DNA from: Symbiodinium sp. CCMP2592 | Taxonomy: Eukaryota; Sar; Dinophyceae; Suessiales; Symbiodiniaceae | NCBI GenBank assembly: GCA_905221615.1 | Contig: CAJNDT010003779.1 | Location: 434,001 to 498,000 of the forward strand | Length of the DNA: 64,000 nt | Direction: 5' to 3' | Shown here: piece by piece, positions 32,488-43,975 of the stretch | Numbering within the stretch: the stretch's first letter is position 1 | How the letters are laid out: every line of letters begins with the position of its first letter | The notes under the pieces: model-generated | What the model was told of the DNA's origin: nothing | Seen by the model: only the letters and a program-made list of their open reading frames with translations | The model's database searches: none | Translations under genes and position numbers: made by a program

Positions 32488-32657
32488 GGTCATGTGCGCA
32501 AGAAACTTCAACACATCCTTGAGTTTCTCAGCTGCAATGTGCGAATCTTTCAGATCAAGTTATCTAAGCACGCGCTTCTCTAGTTCTCTCGTCTATTCAG
32601 AACATGTTGAAACCACTTCTTCCAACTCAGTTGTTCGTTGCATAGCAATTCCGTCAG

Positions 32658-32995
32658 GTGCTGGGTTGGTGGACATCTCGGTGTGCAAGATCCTGAATTC
32701 CGACATCAACGAGGGCAAGACCTTGCCCGAGAGCCCGTTCTTTCTGAAGGAGTGCCCGACGGGTTCCTCCCCCGAAGCCGGTTCTGGTGATGGCAAGAAG
32801 ACGAAATCGTGGCAGGCGAAATCGGAGACTGCGCTTCAACCGGCAGCTGGGAACGGCAAGAACACTCCCCCGCGGACGCCGAAGCGCAAGATCAATTCCA
32901 AGTCGTCGCCTAGCAAGAGTCCGAAGACCCTCGCCGGATCGCCCGTCAGCTCGATCAAGTCGCCAGCATCAGGAGGGCGAGGATCGCCAAAGTAA
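32658..32995 (+). CDS. Exon with Ser/Lys/Pro-rich tail
   Basis: The frame reads AGLVDISVCKILNSDINEGK then TLPESPFFLKECPTGSSPEA, followed by a basic tail with repeated S/TPxK and KSPS motifs, ending GGRGSPK and TAA at 32993-32995. S/TPxK repeats are typical of minor-groove DNA-binding tails such as those of histone H1 (inference). Confidence 0.55.
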
Positions 32996-32999
32996 GCTT

Positions 33000-33700
33000 G
33001 ACTGAGATTGTTTCAGGGGCAAGAACACAGAAGAAGCATTATTATTTTTAACATAAAAAATGCATCGCTGAAAGTTGGTGTCACATGCTTTTGTGTTCTC
33101 GGGTTACCCCTGCTTCTGAGTCTTCCGAGACTGTAGGTCAGAGAGCAGGGAAGTATTTCAAGAGCGCCCCGGCCTGACTCTGCCGAATTCCGCTGCCGCT
33201 GTTTCTGAAGGCAAGAAATTTTAATCGAGTCCTCGGCCGCTGAACCTGGCAAGTTTTGGCGATCAACCGCCTTGCCGGGCCGTTTGCGATAAAACGCTGC
33301 CTTAGTCACTGGCCGCAGAAGTCGCAAGAGAGAAAACGGGTTGCCAGAGCAACAAGCCTTTTGACGCACCTCATTTGTGATTTTACACTCCCGCCCGCCA
33401 GGATTCTGCACTTCCTGGACCTGCACTGAACGACTGTCGGGCCCTGGCAAGAATTTTTGCTAATGAGCCAGAGTAACGCAAGAAACTCCGTATTTTTGGA
33501 AAGACATTCGCAGGAAATCCCTGCAAGATGCAGAGAAAAAGGCGTGGCAAATCATCATCATTTCATCTCGCTGACATATAAACTTCACAGACTATCCGGG
33601 GTGTAGTGTCGTAAATTCTTATTGAAGCTTTTAATATACTTGGGAATTTTAACAACATATCAGAACTTTATCTTGTAACCGAACAACCCACGAACCCCTC
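33000..33700. other. Right subterminal region, no convincing gene
   Basis: Mixed AT and GC sequence with several GCAAGA words. The minus open frame 33013-33450 has biased composition and is judged a shadow. Confidence 0.5.
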
Positions 33701-33813
33701 ACGAACCCCCAAAACGTTCGCAGAAGTTCGCCGAAGGGTTTTTGAAAAAACGAACTTCGTCGAAGGGTCAACCTTTGCCTGACAGACCGTTGCCCCCTTC
33801 TGCGTTCCCCTCA
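33695..33813. repeat. Right terminal inverted repeat and subterminal motifs
   Basis: The minus-strand reading begins TGAGGGGAACGCAGAAGGGG and contains GACCCTTCGACGAAGTTCG, matching the left end in order. TTCGTCGAA and TTCGCCGAA palindromes recur here as at the left end. Confidence 0.8.
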
Positions 33814-33818
33814 TATAC
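33814..33818. other. Candidate target-site duplication, right
   Basis: TATAC immediately follows the right inverted repeat, matching 15413-15417. Confidence 0.65.
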
Positions 33819-33934
33819 TAAGGACCTCAAATAAGGTACAACCAATTTGCGGAAACTTCCATTTAAGGAATGGGGGTTCAGGTGCTTAGAGTTTCGGTTT
33901 CGGGCTCAGAAGGTTCTTTTCAATCCTAAACCCC

Positions 33935-34057
33935 ACTTAAAGGCTCATGGGACTTAGTAAGTAAGGCTATAAGGTAGGCTATAACTAGGATAACCCCACT
34001 TAGGAGACTTATAACCCCAATTATAACCTACTTACTAAGTCCCATGATCTTTTAAGC
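33935..34057. mobile_element. Foldback MITE, family A
   Basis: ACTTAAAGGCTCATGGGACT at the left pairs with AGTCCCATGATCTTTTAAG at the right. Confidence 0.8.
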
Positions 34058-34124
34058 AAGCCAAGAACCTGAAACTGTAAACCCTCAACCGTGTTTTGCC
34101 GTTTTGAAGAGCTTTCAGGAGCTT

Positions 34125-34244
34125 CTACAGGATCATGGGACTTAGTCATTGGGGTTATAAATGAGGTAACTATACGTATAATTACTTCTAACCCCAATTA
34201 AGGTACTTACAAGCTTACTTACTAAGTCCCATGATCCTCCAAGT
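34125..34244. mobile_element. Foldback MITE, family A
   Basis: The arms AGGATCATGGGACTTAGT and ACTAAGTCCCATGATCCT are perfectly complementary. About 80 bp separates this copy from the previous one. Confidence 0.8.
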
Positions 34245-35340
34245 TGTCAGTGTGTTATCAGTTTATTTGTCTTCTGTTTGGCAGTTGGGGCTTTAAGGCT
34301 CCATAAGCCCGAAACACGAAGCCCTAAACCGTAGGGGTTAAGTTTGAGGCCTTGAGAGTTTGGGGCTTGTGGTGTACTTGCCGGGTCATGGGGCTTAGTA
34401 ACTTAAAGCGTTGCAAGGGCTCCTTAAATGGATCCATAAGGGTTCTGGGGGGGGGGTTTTAGGGCTTAGGGGATCGTTGATCATGGGACTTAGTAAGGAG
34501 GGTCATTGTCAAGGCTTTGCCGTGACTGTGGTCAGGGTTTGTAGGGCGGCGCGTCGGTCCCATTGGCGTTAGTCAAGGGCCCATTTGGGATGAAGGCAGG
34601 TGGGTTGCGGAATCCTATATGCCTTATATATGTAGGGTATGCTGTTCGTTATTCCTTCATCCACCTGTTGAGCCCGTTGACGTGAAAACTACGCCGGGGA
34701 ACGAAGGATACCGGATATTGCCATACGCTCCTCATTGCACATCAAACATCCCCTGAACCCTGAACCCGAAACCGTAGCTCCCGGTGTCAAGTTCTACGCT
34801 CTACGCCCCAGATCCAGTAAAGCCTAGACATACCCACAGAAGCCAAATCACCACCCCCCCCCTTGCCAACAAATTTCCAAGTCCGCTGAATCGAAAACCC
34901 TAGACCCTAGCCCTTAGCCCGTGAATCCTAAACCCTAAACCCTCAACCCTACACCCTAAACCCTAAACCCTAAACAAATCGCTAAAGAACCTCGAGTTGT
35001 CTTGATATCCTCCGAATGTCGCCTTTCCGAAGGCAGACGGTTGAGGTTCAGACATGCCAGGTCTCCCCCCCTCTGTTTCCTCTGTTGCTTAGTAGCTCAG
35101 TGGATGCACTTTATACACTTTTTGGATAACACCACCTGCTATAAAACTAAAAGTGTACACTCTTTGGGGCTTATGATCTCAGCAACTAAGGTTGTGGTCT
35201 TAGGTTCTTCATTTAATCCTGACTATAGGGATCATGGGACTGACACTGAGTAACCGGGCTACAAGTAAGGTAGTTATTCCGATAATTACTGACAAGCCCA
35301 CATAAGGTATTCTATAACCTTGTCAAGCCCGCTGAACCTA
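34245..35340. other. Repeat-rich non-coding stretch with one exon candidate
   Basis: Holds an imperfect hairpin at about 34589-34679 (GATGAAGGCAGGTGGGTTG against CAACAGGTGGATGAAGG) and a CCCTAAA array at 34928-34976. After the array a short plus frame at about 34990-35045 reads EPRVVLISSECRLSEGRR, which may be an exon. Confidence 0.4.
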
Positions 35341-35345
35341 CAAGC

Positions 35346-35468
35346 ACTTAGAGGCCCAGGGGACTTAGTAAGTAGGTGATCAGGAGAGTTGTAAGCACCC
35401 TACATGGAGTTACCCCAACTATGACCCTACTTATATCCGACTTACTAAGTCCGCTGAACTTACAAGTA
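35346..35468. mobile_element. Foldback MITE, GGGGACTTAGTAAG variant
   Basis: The left arm ACTTAGAGGCCCAGGGGACT is partly matched by the right arm AGTCCGCTGAACTTACAAGT, with a decayed outer part. Same interior as 13175. Confidence 0.65.
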
Positions 35469-35609
35469 ATCCCCAATCCCTAAACCCTGAACCCTAAACC
35501 CTGAATTCTAAACCCTGAACCTACAAGTAAACGTGGCTTTAAGCATCCTTAGGGTGTCGCGCCCCCCTGGGGTCCGAAGAGAGAAAGGAGCCCAAAAGCA
35601 TGCAGGGTT

Positions 35610-36100
35610 TGATTGGTCCAGGGTTTAGGGTTTAGGTAGGGCTTAGGGATTTTCGGGTTTAGTACTTTAGGGTTTAGGGTTTATGTACGGTTTATAGGTT
35701 TAATGTTTAGGGTTTGGTAATTTAGAATTTAATGTTTAGGGGACCCCAGAAAGACAGAAGCATAAGCATGTTATAGGAAGTTATAGGGATATCCCTACCC
35801 TTGCTTGCTCATGTGTTTTTTGATGCCTGATTTAACGGCTATAGAGGGCATAAGGGGGTTTAGGGTTTAGGGGTATAGAGCTGAGCTTTCGGGTTTAATC
35901 ATTTAGACCTGAGGTCGAGGGTTTAGGAGTTTGAAGTGAGGTTTAGGGTTTAGGGTTTAGGGTTTAGGTTTCAGGGTTTAAGGGTTTAGGGTTCAGTTGT
36001 TTAGGGTTTAGGGTTTCAGGGTTTAAGGGTTTAGGGCAGCTTAGCATTTAGGTTTAGAGATTTGGGGTTTAGGATTTCGGGCTTTTAGGGTGAGGGTTCA
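35610..36100. repeat. TTTAGGG-type arrays
   Basis: Two blocks (35615-35745 and 35858-36100) of degenerate TTTAGGG units with no coding signal between them. Confidence 0.85.
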
Positions 36101-36459
36101 GGGTTAGCGTCTACCAAGCCCCAAGGCCTTAAGCCCACAACGACAGACACTGCTTTCGGTTATCACTGCTTAAGGATCATGTTAATTTTAGGGGTAAGTC
36201 TACTTATAGTTACTTCCACCCCCAATTAAGGGACTTGTAACTTTACAGACAGTTGCCTATAGCCCGACTTAAAGTAATTATCATCTCATCTGCTAAGCTC
36301 TTAGCAGCAAGATAAGGGGTGTAAGCTTCACGCTAAACCCTAACCCTATTACATTTACCTCCAAACCGGAGTGGGGCTTTATTATTTGTCCGGCCTCAAC
36401 TGTCGAATGATGGGACCCAGCAGAGCACAGGGACAGAAGGATTCCTCAAAGATGCGATG

Positions 36460-36554
36460 TGGGAGTTTCCGAAAATTAGGGGTACATTATTTGGGGTTCC
36501 TTATAATAAGGATCCTGCTATAATTAGGGTCCCCTATTTTCGGAAACTCCCATG
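36460..36554. mobile_element. Foldback MITE, GGGAGTTTCCGAAAAT family
   Basis: Left arm GGGAGTTTCCGAAAATTAGG, right arm ATTTTCGGAAACTCCCAT. Sister copies lie at 40829-40937 and 55152-55258. Confidence 0.85.
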
Positions 36555-37550
36555 TGGCGACTTCTGACTAAACCCTAAACCCTGAACCCTAAACCCCTCA
36601 ACCCCTAAACCCTAAACCCCTCAACCCCTAAACCCTACTAGACCCTGAACCCTTGAACTATAGATCCCGAAGCAGCTGGCCCTACGACTTAGTAAGGGTT
36701 CTTAAAGGGCTCCTTAAAGGGATCTATAGGGATCCTAAAAGGGGTCTATGGGGTTTAGGGTTTAGGGTCTACTTGGAGGATCATGGGACATAGTAGGTAA
36801 GGCGAGAAGTACCTTAATTGGGGTTATATGTACTTACCATGGCCCTTTAAGTAGTATCTTGGGTGTATATTGGGTGCCCTGATTTTCTGCAACTCCCCTC
36901 GCCACCTCCCCGTTGAGGGATTAGGGTTTTAGCATTAGGGTTTAGGGTTCAGCTCCAAGTACCAGCTGCTCACTATCACCAGAACCCCTAGCTGGAAATC
37001 GAGAGCCCGAAACCCTGAAACCGAAACCCTAAACAACTGAACCCTAAACCCTTAAACCCTGAAACCTAAACCCTAAACAACTGAACCCTAAACCCTTAAA
37101 TAAACCCTGAAACCTAAACCCTTAAACCCGCTAAGCCTAAACCTGAAAGCCGCTAAGCCCACAAAGGCCCTATAAACCCTTATCAGGAGCCAGAGAAGCA
37201 CCCAAATATAAGCTTTCCGGTGGGATATCCCTATCTTATTGGGTTGATTAAAGAGGGGGTTCTGTGATATCCCAACCTTATGCTTTTTTGTTTAGGTCCT
37301 TTTTCTGGGTCCCAACCTTAAGCCCTGAACCCAAACTTCAACAATCCCTACACGTTAGAACCCTGAAGCGCCCAGCTTTACGAATAAGCTTCGCTGATTT
37401 GACCAGTAATCCTTAGGGTTCCTTGGTATAGCTACAAGGTTTCGCAAGGCTGAAGCCTACTTGGAGGTTCATGGGTAGTTATAAGGGTTCCTTTAAGGGT
37501 CCCTTTAAAGGGGTCTATAGGGATTCTATAAGGGTATAGGGTTTAGGGCC

Positions 37551-37665
37551 TACTTGGAGGTTCATGGGTAGTTATACGTGGGCTTGTGGTTAGGGTAACC
37601 ATAACTTTTCACCCATCTTAGGGGACTTACAACCCCACTTATTACTACCCATGAACCTCCAAGTA
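37551..37665. mobile_element. Foldback MITE, GGTTCATGGGTAGTTAT variant
   Basis: TACTTGGAGGTTCATGGGTA pairs with TACCCATGAACCTCCAAGTA. A solo left arm of the same type occurs at about 37459-37482. Confidence 0.85.
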
Positions 37666-37964
37666 CAGTATGATCCCCCCAAGCCTATTGCAAGTATGAA
37701 GGCCCCTATACCAATCCCCTACAGTACCCTGACAGACCCATTCAAGAAACCCTTGTAGGATCCGGACCCTGCTTGGTGTTCATAGGCCTTAATAAAGTAT
37801 CTAAAATGGGCTTTTGGATAGGTGTAGTCTATTTCTACACATATATATATATATATCTATATATGTGTATGTATATGTATGTATACATATATACGCATAC
37901 TTATCTATCTTGTTGGAAATACTGGTTGCTTCGTCCCATGATCCTTCAAGTATTCTCATAAATA

Positions 37965-38095
37965 AGGCCCCAAAAGAAACCACCGAGGGTCCCGCCGTCT
38001 TTGTGCTTTTCTGGGCCCATTGGAATGACGTCTCACCACAGGAAAGGGACTTGCTGCCGAGATTCGAGCCACAGTTATTTGTCAAGAGGGGTTCA
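37965..38095 (+). CDS. Exon candidate
   Basis: The plus frame reads APKETTEGPAVFVLFWAHWN then DVSPQERDLLPRFEPQLFVK. Composition is protein-like and differs from the surrounding TA-rich microsatellite (37838-37900). No family is recognised. Confidence 0.35.
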
Positions 38096-39072
38096 GGGTT
38101 CTGTGTTAGTTATTTCAGTTGTCTGCTTTTTTGGGCTCATGGTTTTTAGGGCTTGACTAACCATTTGGGGGGTTTGGGGTTTAAGATCCCAGGGGTTCGT
38201 TTTCGTGGCAAGACTGCCAGGTTGATTTATTCTTACAGGCTCGTTAGGTTGGCTTTATGACCTTGCTGTAGGTTGTCGTCACTAGGGGTGATGCGTTTCG
38301 GGGTCACCTTACTCGTGACTCCATATAACCAGCCCTGCCGGTGAACCTGGTTTAGGGTTCGGGGTTTGGGGTTCCTTCAAGGTAGGGTCGGTTAAGGGGT
38401 TTAGGGTTCAGATTTAAGGTTCCTCTAAGGGTTTATTCCAGCAGGCCACCTCTTCATGCCTAAACCCTACTTGCCTAAATCTTAGACCCGCAACCACGCA
38501 AACACAGCTTCTCTACCGCAGCTGTTTTTTCCTGCATCTGTCAAGATTACTTGTAGGCTATAAGTAGAGTTATAAGTACCCTAAAGGCAGTTACCCCAAT
38601 TATAACCCGACTTATAAACGACTTACTAAGTCCGCTGCCCCTCCAAGTAGCTCAGTAGAACTCCGGTTCCACAGCTGGAGGCCCTTCTACAAGCACAAGC
38701 ACTTCAATGACAGGCCCTAAACCCCTTACAACAAGGACGGCCCCTAACCCATAAACCTAAACCCCATACCAACCCTAAGCCCCTGAACCCGTAACTCTGA
38801 ACCCTTCAACCCTAAATCCTAAGCCCAGAAGCCCTGCCCACTTGAGCCTGAGCCTTCAACCCTAAACCCCAAGCCGCTAACTCCTAAACACCCACCTTAA
38901 CCTCAAGTAACTTACCTTTGTAAGATTCCTGCTCATGATTTCCTTTCTTTGGTCTTGAAAACGGTAGGGTTTTTGTAGGGTCCATGCAAGCCTTGTACTC
39001 CTTAATCTAGACCCCCCAACTACCCTCCAATAAACCCTATGAAGGACTCTATTGCAGGGCCTTTGCCCCTAA

Positions 39073-39304
39073 ACCCTAAGCGGCCCTAAACCCCAAACCC
39101 TAAAGGGCCCTAAGCCCCAAACCCTAAAGGGCCCTAAGCCCCAAACCCTAAAGGGCCCTAAGCCCTAAACCCTAAAGGGCCCTAAGCCCCAAACCCTAAA
39201 GGGCCCTAAGCCCCAAACCCTAAAGGGCCCTAAGCCCCAAACCCTAAAGGGCCCTAAGCCCCAAACCCTAAAGGGCCCTAAGCCCCAAACCCTAAAGGGG
39301 GCCC
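39073..39304. repeat. 24-bp tandem repeat, about 10 copies
   Basis: The unit GGGCCCTAAGCCCCAAACCC plus TAAA recurs about ten times almost unchanged. It is a higher-order version of the CCCTAAA heptamer with an ApaI-like GGGCCC core. The minus open frame across it is an artefact of 24 being divisible by three. Confidence 0.92.
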
Positions 39305-39467
39305 TAAGCCCAAAACCGTGGGGTTCCTGGAGCACCCGAACCTTCAAGTCACACCCGCCCTACTTCAAGGATCATGGGACTTAGTAGGTAGGTTCCTTTA
39401 AAGGGCTCCTCTTAAGGGATCTATAGGGTTCCTTGAAGTAATCTATGGGGTTTAGGGTTTAGGTTCT

Positions 39468-39589
39468 ACTTGAAGGATCATGGGACTTAGTAAGTAGGTT
39501 ATAATTGGGGTTATAGGTCCCGTAAGTGGGGTTATCCTAATTATAACCTACTTATAACCTTACTTACTAAGTCCCATGAGCCTTTAAGT
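39468..39589. mobile_element. Foldback MITE, family A
   Basis: The arms AGGATCATGGGACTTAGTAA and TTACTAAGTCCCATGAGCCT are complementary. A solo left arm lies about 110 bp upstream at 39363-39393. Confidence 0.85.
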
Positions 39590-39714
39590 CACCCCAAATA
39601 ACTTACCTTTTTACTTGGAGGGGCAGTGGACTTAGTAGGGGTTCTTAAGGGCTCCTTCAAGGGATCTTTATAGGGTTCCTGAACGGGATCTATGGGGTTT
39701 AGGGTTTTAGGGTC

Positions 39715-39837
39715 TATTTGGAGGGGCAGGGGACTTAGTAAGTAGGTTATAAGTGGAGGCATAAGTACCCTAAATGGAATCACCCAATTATCACCCTACT
39801 TATAAACGACTTACTAAGTCCCCTGCTGCTCCAAGTA
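39715..39837. mobile_element. Foldback MITE, GGGGCAGGGGACTTAG variant
   Basis: The arms TTGGAGGGGCAGGGGACTTA and TAAGTCCCCTGCTGCTCCAA are complementary. A solo left arm lies at 39614-39640. Confidence 0.8.
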
Positions 39838-39926
39838 GGGTTCCTTTTCTTCACGATTTCCCTGGATTAACTCCTTAACACCCAAGCCTTGAAGTCGCCA
39901 AAAGCCCAAGCAATTACCAGTATTGT

Positions 39927-40013
39927 TGATGACTGCATTACCCATAATAAGGAATATACCATAATTCCCATAGTTTAGGGTCTTTGAAGTAATGCAGGAT
40001 CTTTATATCATAA
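39927..40013. mobile_element. Foldback MITE, TATAAATCCTGCA family
   Basis: The conserved centre CCATAATTCCCATAGTTTAG is flanked by partly complementary GATGACTGCATTACC and TAATGCAGGATCTTTATATC. Confidence 0.65.
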
Positions 40014-40072
40014 ACCGTATTATTCCTTAGGGCTCCTGAACCTAAGCCTTCAAGTTGCTAGTGGATCTCGGC

Positions 40073-40160
40073 AGTCGTTCTGCTGATTTTTGGGCCGTGC
40101 CGGCCTGGTCTCCTACGCTGAAGCTGATCGTCGAAAAAGAAGCTGCGGATAGCTTAGAGG
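40073..40160 (+). CDS. Exon candidate
   Basis: The plus frame reads RSADFWAVPAWSPTLKLIVE then KEAADSLEV before a TAG. It is a GC-rich island followed at once by TTTAGGG units, with CCTAAGCC to the left. Unknown family. Confidence 0.4.
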
Positions 40161-40828
40161 TTTAGGGTCTAGGGTTTATGTGGGTTTTCATAGGGTTCAG
40201 GGTTTGCCTTGACAATTGTTGTCGTTTTGAAGGGGGGGGTTTAGGGATTTGAGGAGTTTGAGGCTCTCAGAGCTTGGCTAATAATTAGGTGCTTTAGTTT
40301 GGGTTTAGGGCTTTGGAGTTTGAGTGCTGTTGGGGCCGTTCGGGTTCACTGTCTTTGGTTTCAGAACTGGCTAGTTCTCTCTAAACGAGGGTCCGCTGTT
40401 TAAGTCATTTAATTTGATTTAATTTAATGGATTTAATTACTTTTAATTTAATTCACTAGCTTAATTTACTTAATTAATTTAATTACTTTATATAGTACGG
40501 CACCCTTATAAGAAGGAGCCCAAATGGGACCCCAATTTTGAGAACTACCCATGTGGTGGCAAGTCGAGGAAGAAAGGCATGCAGATTGCTAGAAGTTTGC
40601 ACATGCAATACTTTGCAAATGCATTTGGGTTTAGGGGTTTAGGGTTTGGGGTTTAGGTTTTCGGTTCAATAGGAAATTGGTAGACAGATAGGTGGATAGA
40701 CAGTTAGATGGTGCACGTGTAGATGAAGTTGCAGTCATATGGGCACACACACACACACATGCGGGCATGTGCGTACGCAAGTGTGTACAGCCAGCTGTGC
40801 CTACCGTCAGGTGCACACATGCCATGAA

Positions 40829-40937
40829 CATGGGAGTTTCCGGAAATAGGGGACCCTAACTTAGTACCCCTAAATAGTGGATCCTTTTTTATAAGGAATC
40901 CAAAATAAGGTACCCCTAATTTTCGGAAACTCCCAGA
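40829..40937. mobile_element. Foldback MITE, GGGAGTTTCCGAAAAT family
   Basis: ATGGGAGTTTCCGGAAATAG pairs with ATTTTCGGAAACTCCCA across about 109 bp. Confidence 0.8.
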
Positions 40938-41536
40938 TGTGCGGATTGAAAGAGAAGAGACCGGAGAGCTTCGTTTCGCGCTATCTTGAATGGCCCTTGC
41001 AGCAGACAATAGAGACGAAGAGCCAATCTTCCTAGCCTCCATTTCCCAGACAGACGGTGTAGATGCTCGGGAAAGTCCGCGTGAGGGCGACTTTGGGCCA
41101 AGATTCTACTCCAGTAGTACCCTTATTCCCTTTTTGTAGTCCTAGGTTCCTTATAAAGTTACCCAATACCAAAAAGAGAGGCCTTTTTATTCTTCGGTTA
41201 CTGGGTATCCTAGTAAAGATTTTAGAGCTCAGCACGCATCGACGTTCAGAACTTTAACTCGAATGTGTCGGGTGAAATACGTGATGCATCCACAGAACTT
41301 GGAAAGCCCACCACCTCATCAAACGTCAACTAAGCTAAACCCTAAACGTCTGAAACAAAAATCTGTACCCCATGTTCCAGAGGCGTGCTCTCCTCGCTGA
41401 GAGTGTGTATTTGCCTATAACCCCCAAACATGAGTCGAACCCCGTCGAAAAACCACGAACCTAAACACTTTCATGAACATGGTGGCTGCCATGTCCGTTC
41501 CGGAGTGACCATGTTCAACTTCCTCTTCAGGACAGC

Positions 41537-41658
41537 ACTTGAAGGATCATGGGACTTAGTAAGTAGGTTATAATTGGGGTTATAAGTCCCCTAAGTGGGG
41601 TTATCCTAACTATAACCTACTTATAACCCTACTTACTAAGTCCCATGAGCCTTTAAGC
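41537..41658. mobile_element. Foldback MITE, family A
   Basis: The arms AAGGATCATGGGACTTAGTA and TACTAAGTCCCATGAGCCTT are complementary. Confidence 0.85.
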
Positions 41659-42117
41659 AAGCTCCATGTTGGGGTTTCAAGTCAGACTAGAATCTAGAAC
41701 CTTTGCGAAGCATGTCCCCTGGCATCGAACTTTTCGGGTCCTTTAAGAGCGGCGTTGCAGGAGTAAAGGGCCTATATAAGCTATACAGTCACGGGTGCCG
41801 GGATGCAGTGTTTACGGTTCCCTGAATTCTGAATTTTTTCTTTTAGCCAAAGTTTCATCCTTCGCCACGGACCAGGATTCTAGATTTCAGTGGTCTCCTC
41901 CGTCTCGTAACTCAGCTGAAGTTCCTTGGCAGAGGACCCACAAAGCTCTGAACCCCAAGCCCCACGCTCGAAAGCCGAGCAGGCTAATTGGAGTTTCACA
42001 GGGACTTAGCAAGTAGGTTAAACTTGGGTTCAGAAGTTTAATAAGCAATTGACCCTAAACCCTCGGCCCTGGGCCTAGACCCTAAACCCCAGGCCCTTGA
42101 GAATCCAAGCCATACCT

Positions 42118-42239
42118 ACTTAAAGGTTCATGGGACTTAGTAAGTAGGTTATAATTGGGGTTATAAGTCCCCTAAGTGGGGTTACCCTAATTATAACCTA
42201 CTTATAACCTTACTTACTAAGTCCCATGATCCTTTAAGT
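42118..42239. mobile_element. Foldback MITE, family A
   Basis: ACTTAAAGGTTCATGGGACT pairs with AGTCCCATGATCCTTTAAGT. The interior is almost identical to 41537 and 49298. Confidence 0.88.
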
Positions 42240-42608
42240 ACAGCCTGAAGAACCTACCAAGAAGCTGTTTATGGTTGCTTGGTGGGGTTTAGGGTGAGGG
42301 CCTCAGGGTACTCCCTCAATTACGGAGTCTTGGCGTTCTTCTGGTTGGCTCTTAGGACTTTAACTTTTTGGGTTTCCAAGAAACCCTGGCCCTATAACCC
42401 CAAATAGAAGGATTCATACAAGGAACCCTAATAAAGGCCCAAGGTTTTTTTAAATCATTCTCCTACATGACACCCTAAACCCCCAAATCCTAAATCCTAA
42501 GCCTTGCACCCTAAACCTCTCAACTCCCCTCTAATATACCCCAAATACCCACTATTAAGGACCATACGGGCTTCATCAAAGGGCCATTGGGGGGTCCTGG
42601 TACACCCT

Positions 42609-42734
42609 ACTCAAAGGATCATGGGACTTAGTAACTGGAGCTATAAATACATGGTAACTTTACTTCTATCTACTTATAACCCCAACTAAGGTACTTCTCA
42701 ACCTTACTTAACAAGTCCCATGATCCCCCAAGTA
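42609..42734. mobile_element. Foldback MITE, family A
   Basis: The arms AAAGGATCATGGGACTTAGT and AACAAGTCCCATGATCCCCC pair with several mismatches. Confidence 0.75.
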
Positions 42735-42774
42735 GGGTCTATAGGCTTCCATAAGCCCTACACCGTAAACCTTA

Positions 42775-43145
42775 ACCCCCCATAACCCTAAACCCCCAAA
42801 CCCTAAACCCTAAACCCCCAAAGCCTTAAACCCTAAACCCCAAACCCCCAAACCCTAAAGCCTGAACCCCCAAAACCCTAAACCCTAAATCCTACACCCT
42901 AAACCCAAACCTCAATCCCCACCCCATAGACCTCTTTGAGGATGCTTATGGATCCCTTTCAGGAGCCCTTTAAGAACCCTTACCAAGTACTGTAAAGCTT
43001 TCAACCCGCTAAACCACCAAACAGTAAACCCTGAACCACCAAAACCATAAAAAACCCTAAATCCTAACGCCCCAAACCCTAAACCCTAAACCCCCCAAAG
43101 CCCTAAACCCCAAATCCTACACCCTAAACCCTAAACCCTTCAACC
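42775..43145. repeat. CCCTAAA-type array upstream of an exon candidate
   Basis: Two clusters (42775-42925, 43015-43145) of CCCTAAA, CCCCAAA and ACCCCCAAA units end directly at a CCCCCAG acceptor. A TTTAGGG/TTTGGGG array (43235-43335) begins on the other side of the exon candidate. Confidence 0.85.
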
Positions 43146-43148
43146 CCC

Positions 43149-43230
43149 AGGAGGCGCGGGAATGATGACCCGGACCGGAGCGGCTTCCTGCCCATGCCCT
43201 CGACGAGCAGCCGAGAGATGGCCGCCCTGC
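43149..43230 (+). CDS. Exon candidate
   Basis: After CCCCCAG the plus frame reads RRGNDDPDRSGFLPMPSTSS then REMAALPW. The CCCTAAA arrays on the left and TTTAGGG arrays on the right show the exon-flanking polarity most cleanly here. Unknown family, probably a linker region. Confidence 0.45.
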
Positions 43231-43860
43231 CTTGGTTTGGGGGTTTAGGGGTTTGGGGCTTAGTGTTTGGGGTTTGGGGTTTAGGGTTTGGGGTTTAGGG
43301 TTTAGGGTTGATGGTATGAGGTTTAGGGTTCAGGCTGGAGGGTTTAGGGTCGAGAGGTGGCCGCTGGCTTTGGTGGGAAAAAGGGTTTAGGGTTTAGGGT
43401 TGATCGTTTAGTGATGCTTTAGAGTTCTGAAGAGTTATTTTGTGCTATACCTGCTATACTGTGAAGCTTAGCAGATGATGCAGTAGCGACTGTTATTTTC
43501 TGAAGGCGCACAGGGTTTAGAGTTTGGAGTGTAGGGTTTAGGTGGGCAGTAGTTCTTGTTGTCGTCGATTTGCTTCCGCGGGCGCGAGACCCCTTGATCA
43601 ATGCCACAGCTCCTGAGTTCATAGGGGCCCTTAAAAGGCTAAAAGGGGGCAGGGGATGGGAGACTATACTTCTTAAAACAGAACTTATTCAGTCCGGTCT
43701 TAACCTAGCCCCCTCCCCCGTACCTGCCATAAGGGTCCCTTTGATGAGTCTCTGGGTACTCACTTCCGAAGGTCTGGACTTCGTGCAGTAACAGTTTGGG
43801 ATTCCTGGCGTCCGATGCACCAAACCCAAAACCCACAACAGACGGAACGGCAAATTACTG

Positions 43861-43975
43861 TAGGAACCTGATTACGAAACCTTGGGTCTAAAATATAACC
43901 CCAAAGTAGTAGGATTCAGAGAAGGAGCCCTAATAAAGGCCCGAGGTTTCTGAATCAGGTTCCTATATTAACCAA
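43861..43975. mobile_element. Foldback MITE, TAGGAACCTGATT family
   Basis: TAGGAACCTGATTACGAAAC pairs with GTTTCTGAATCAGGTTCCTA with one or two mismatches. A related decayed element is near 42370-42470. Confidence 0.8.

Noticed and set aside
33013..33450. Minus-strand 145-codon frame
   Set aside because: No domain and no splice context. All other element exons are on the plus strand and the composition is uneven.
37773..38085. Tyr/Ile-rich frames near 37.85 kb
   Set aside because: Readings of the TATATA/TGTATG microsatellite. Only the downstream GC-balanced part (37965-38095) was kept as an exon candidate.
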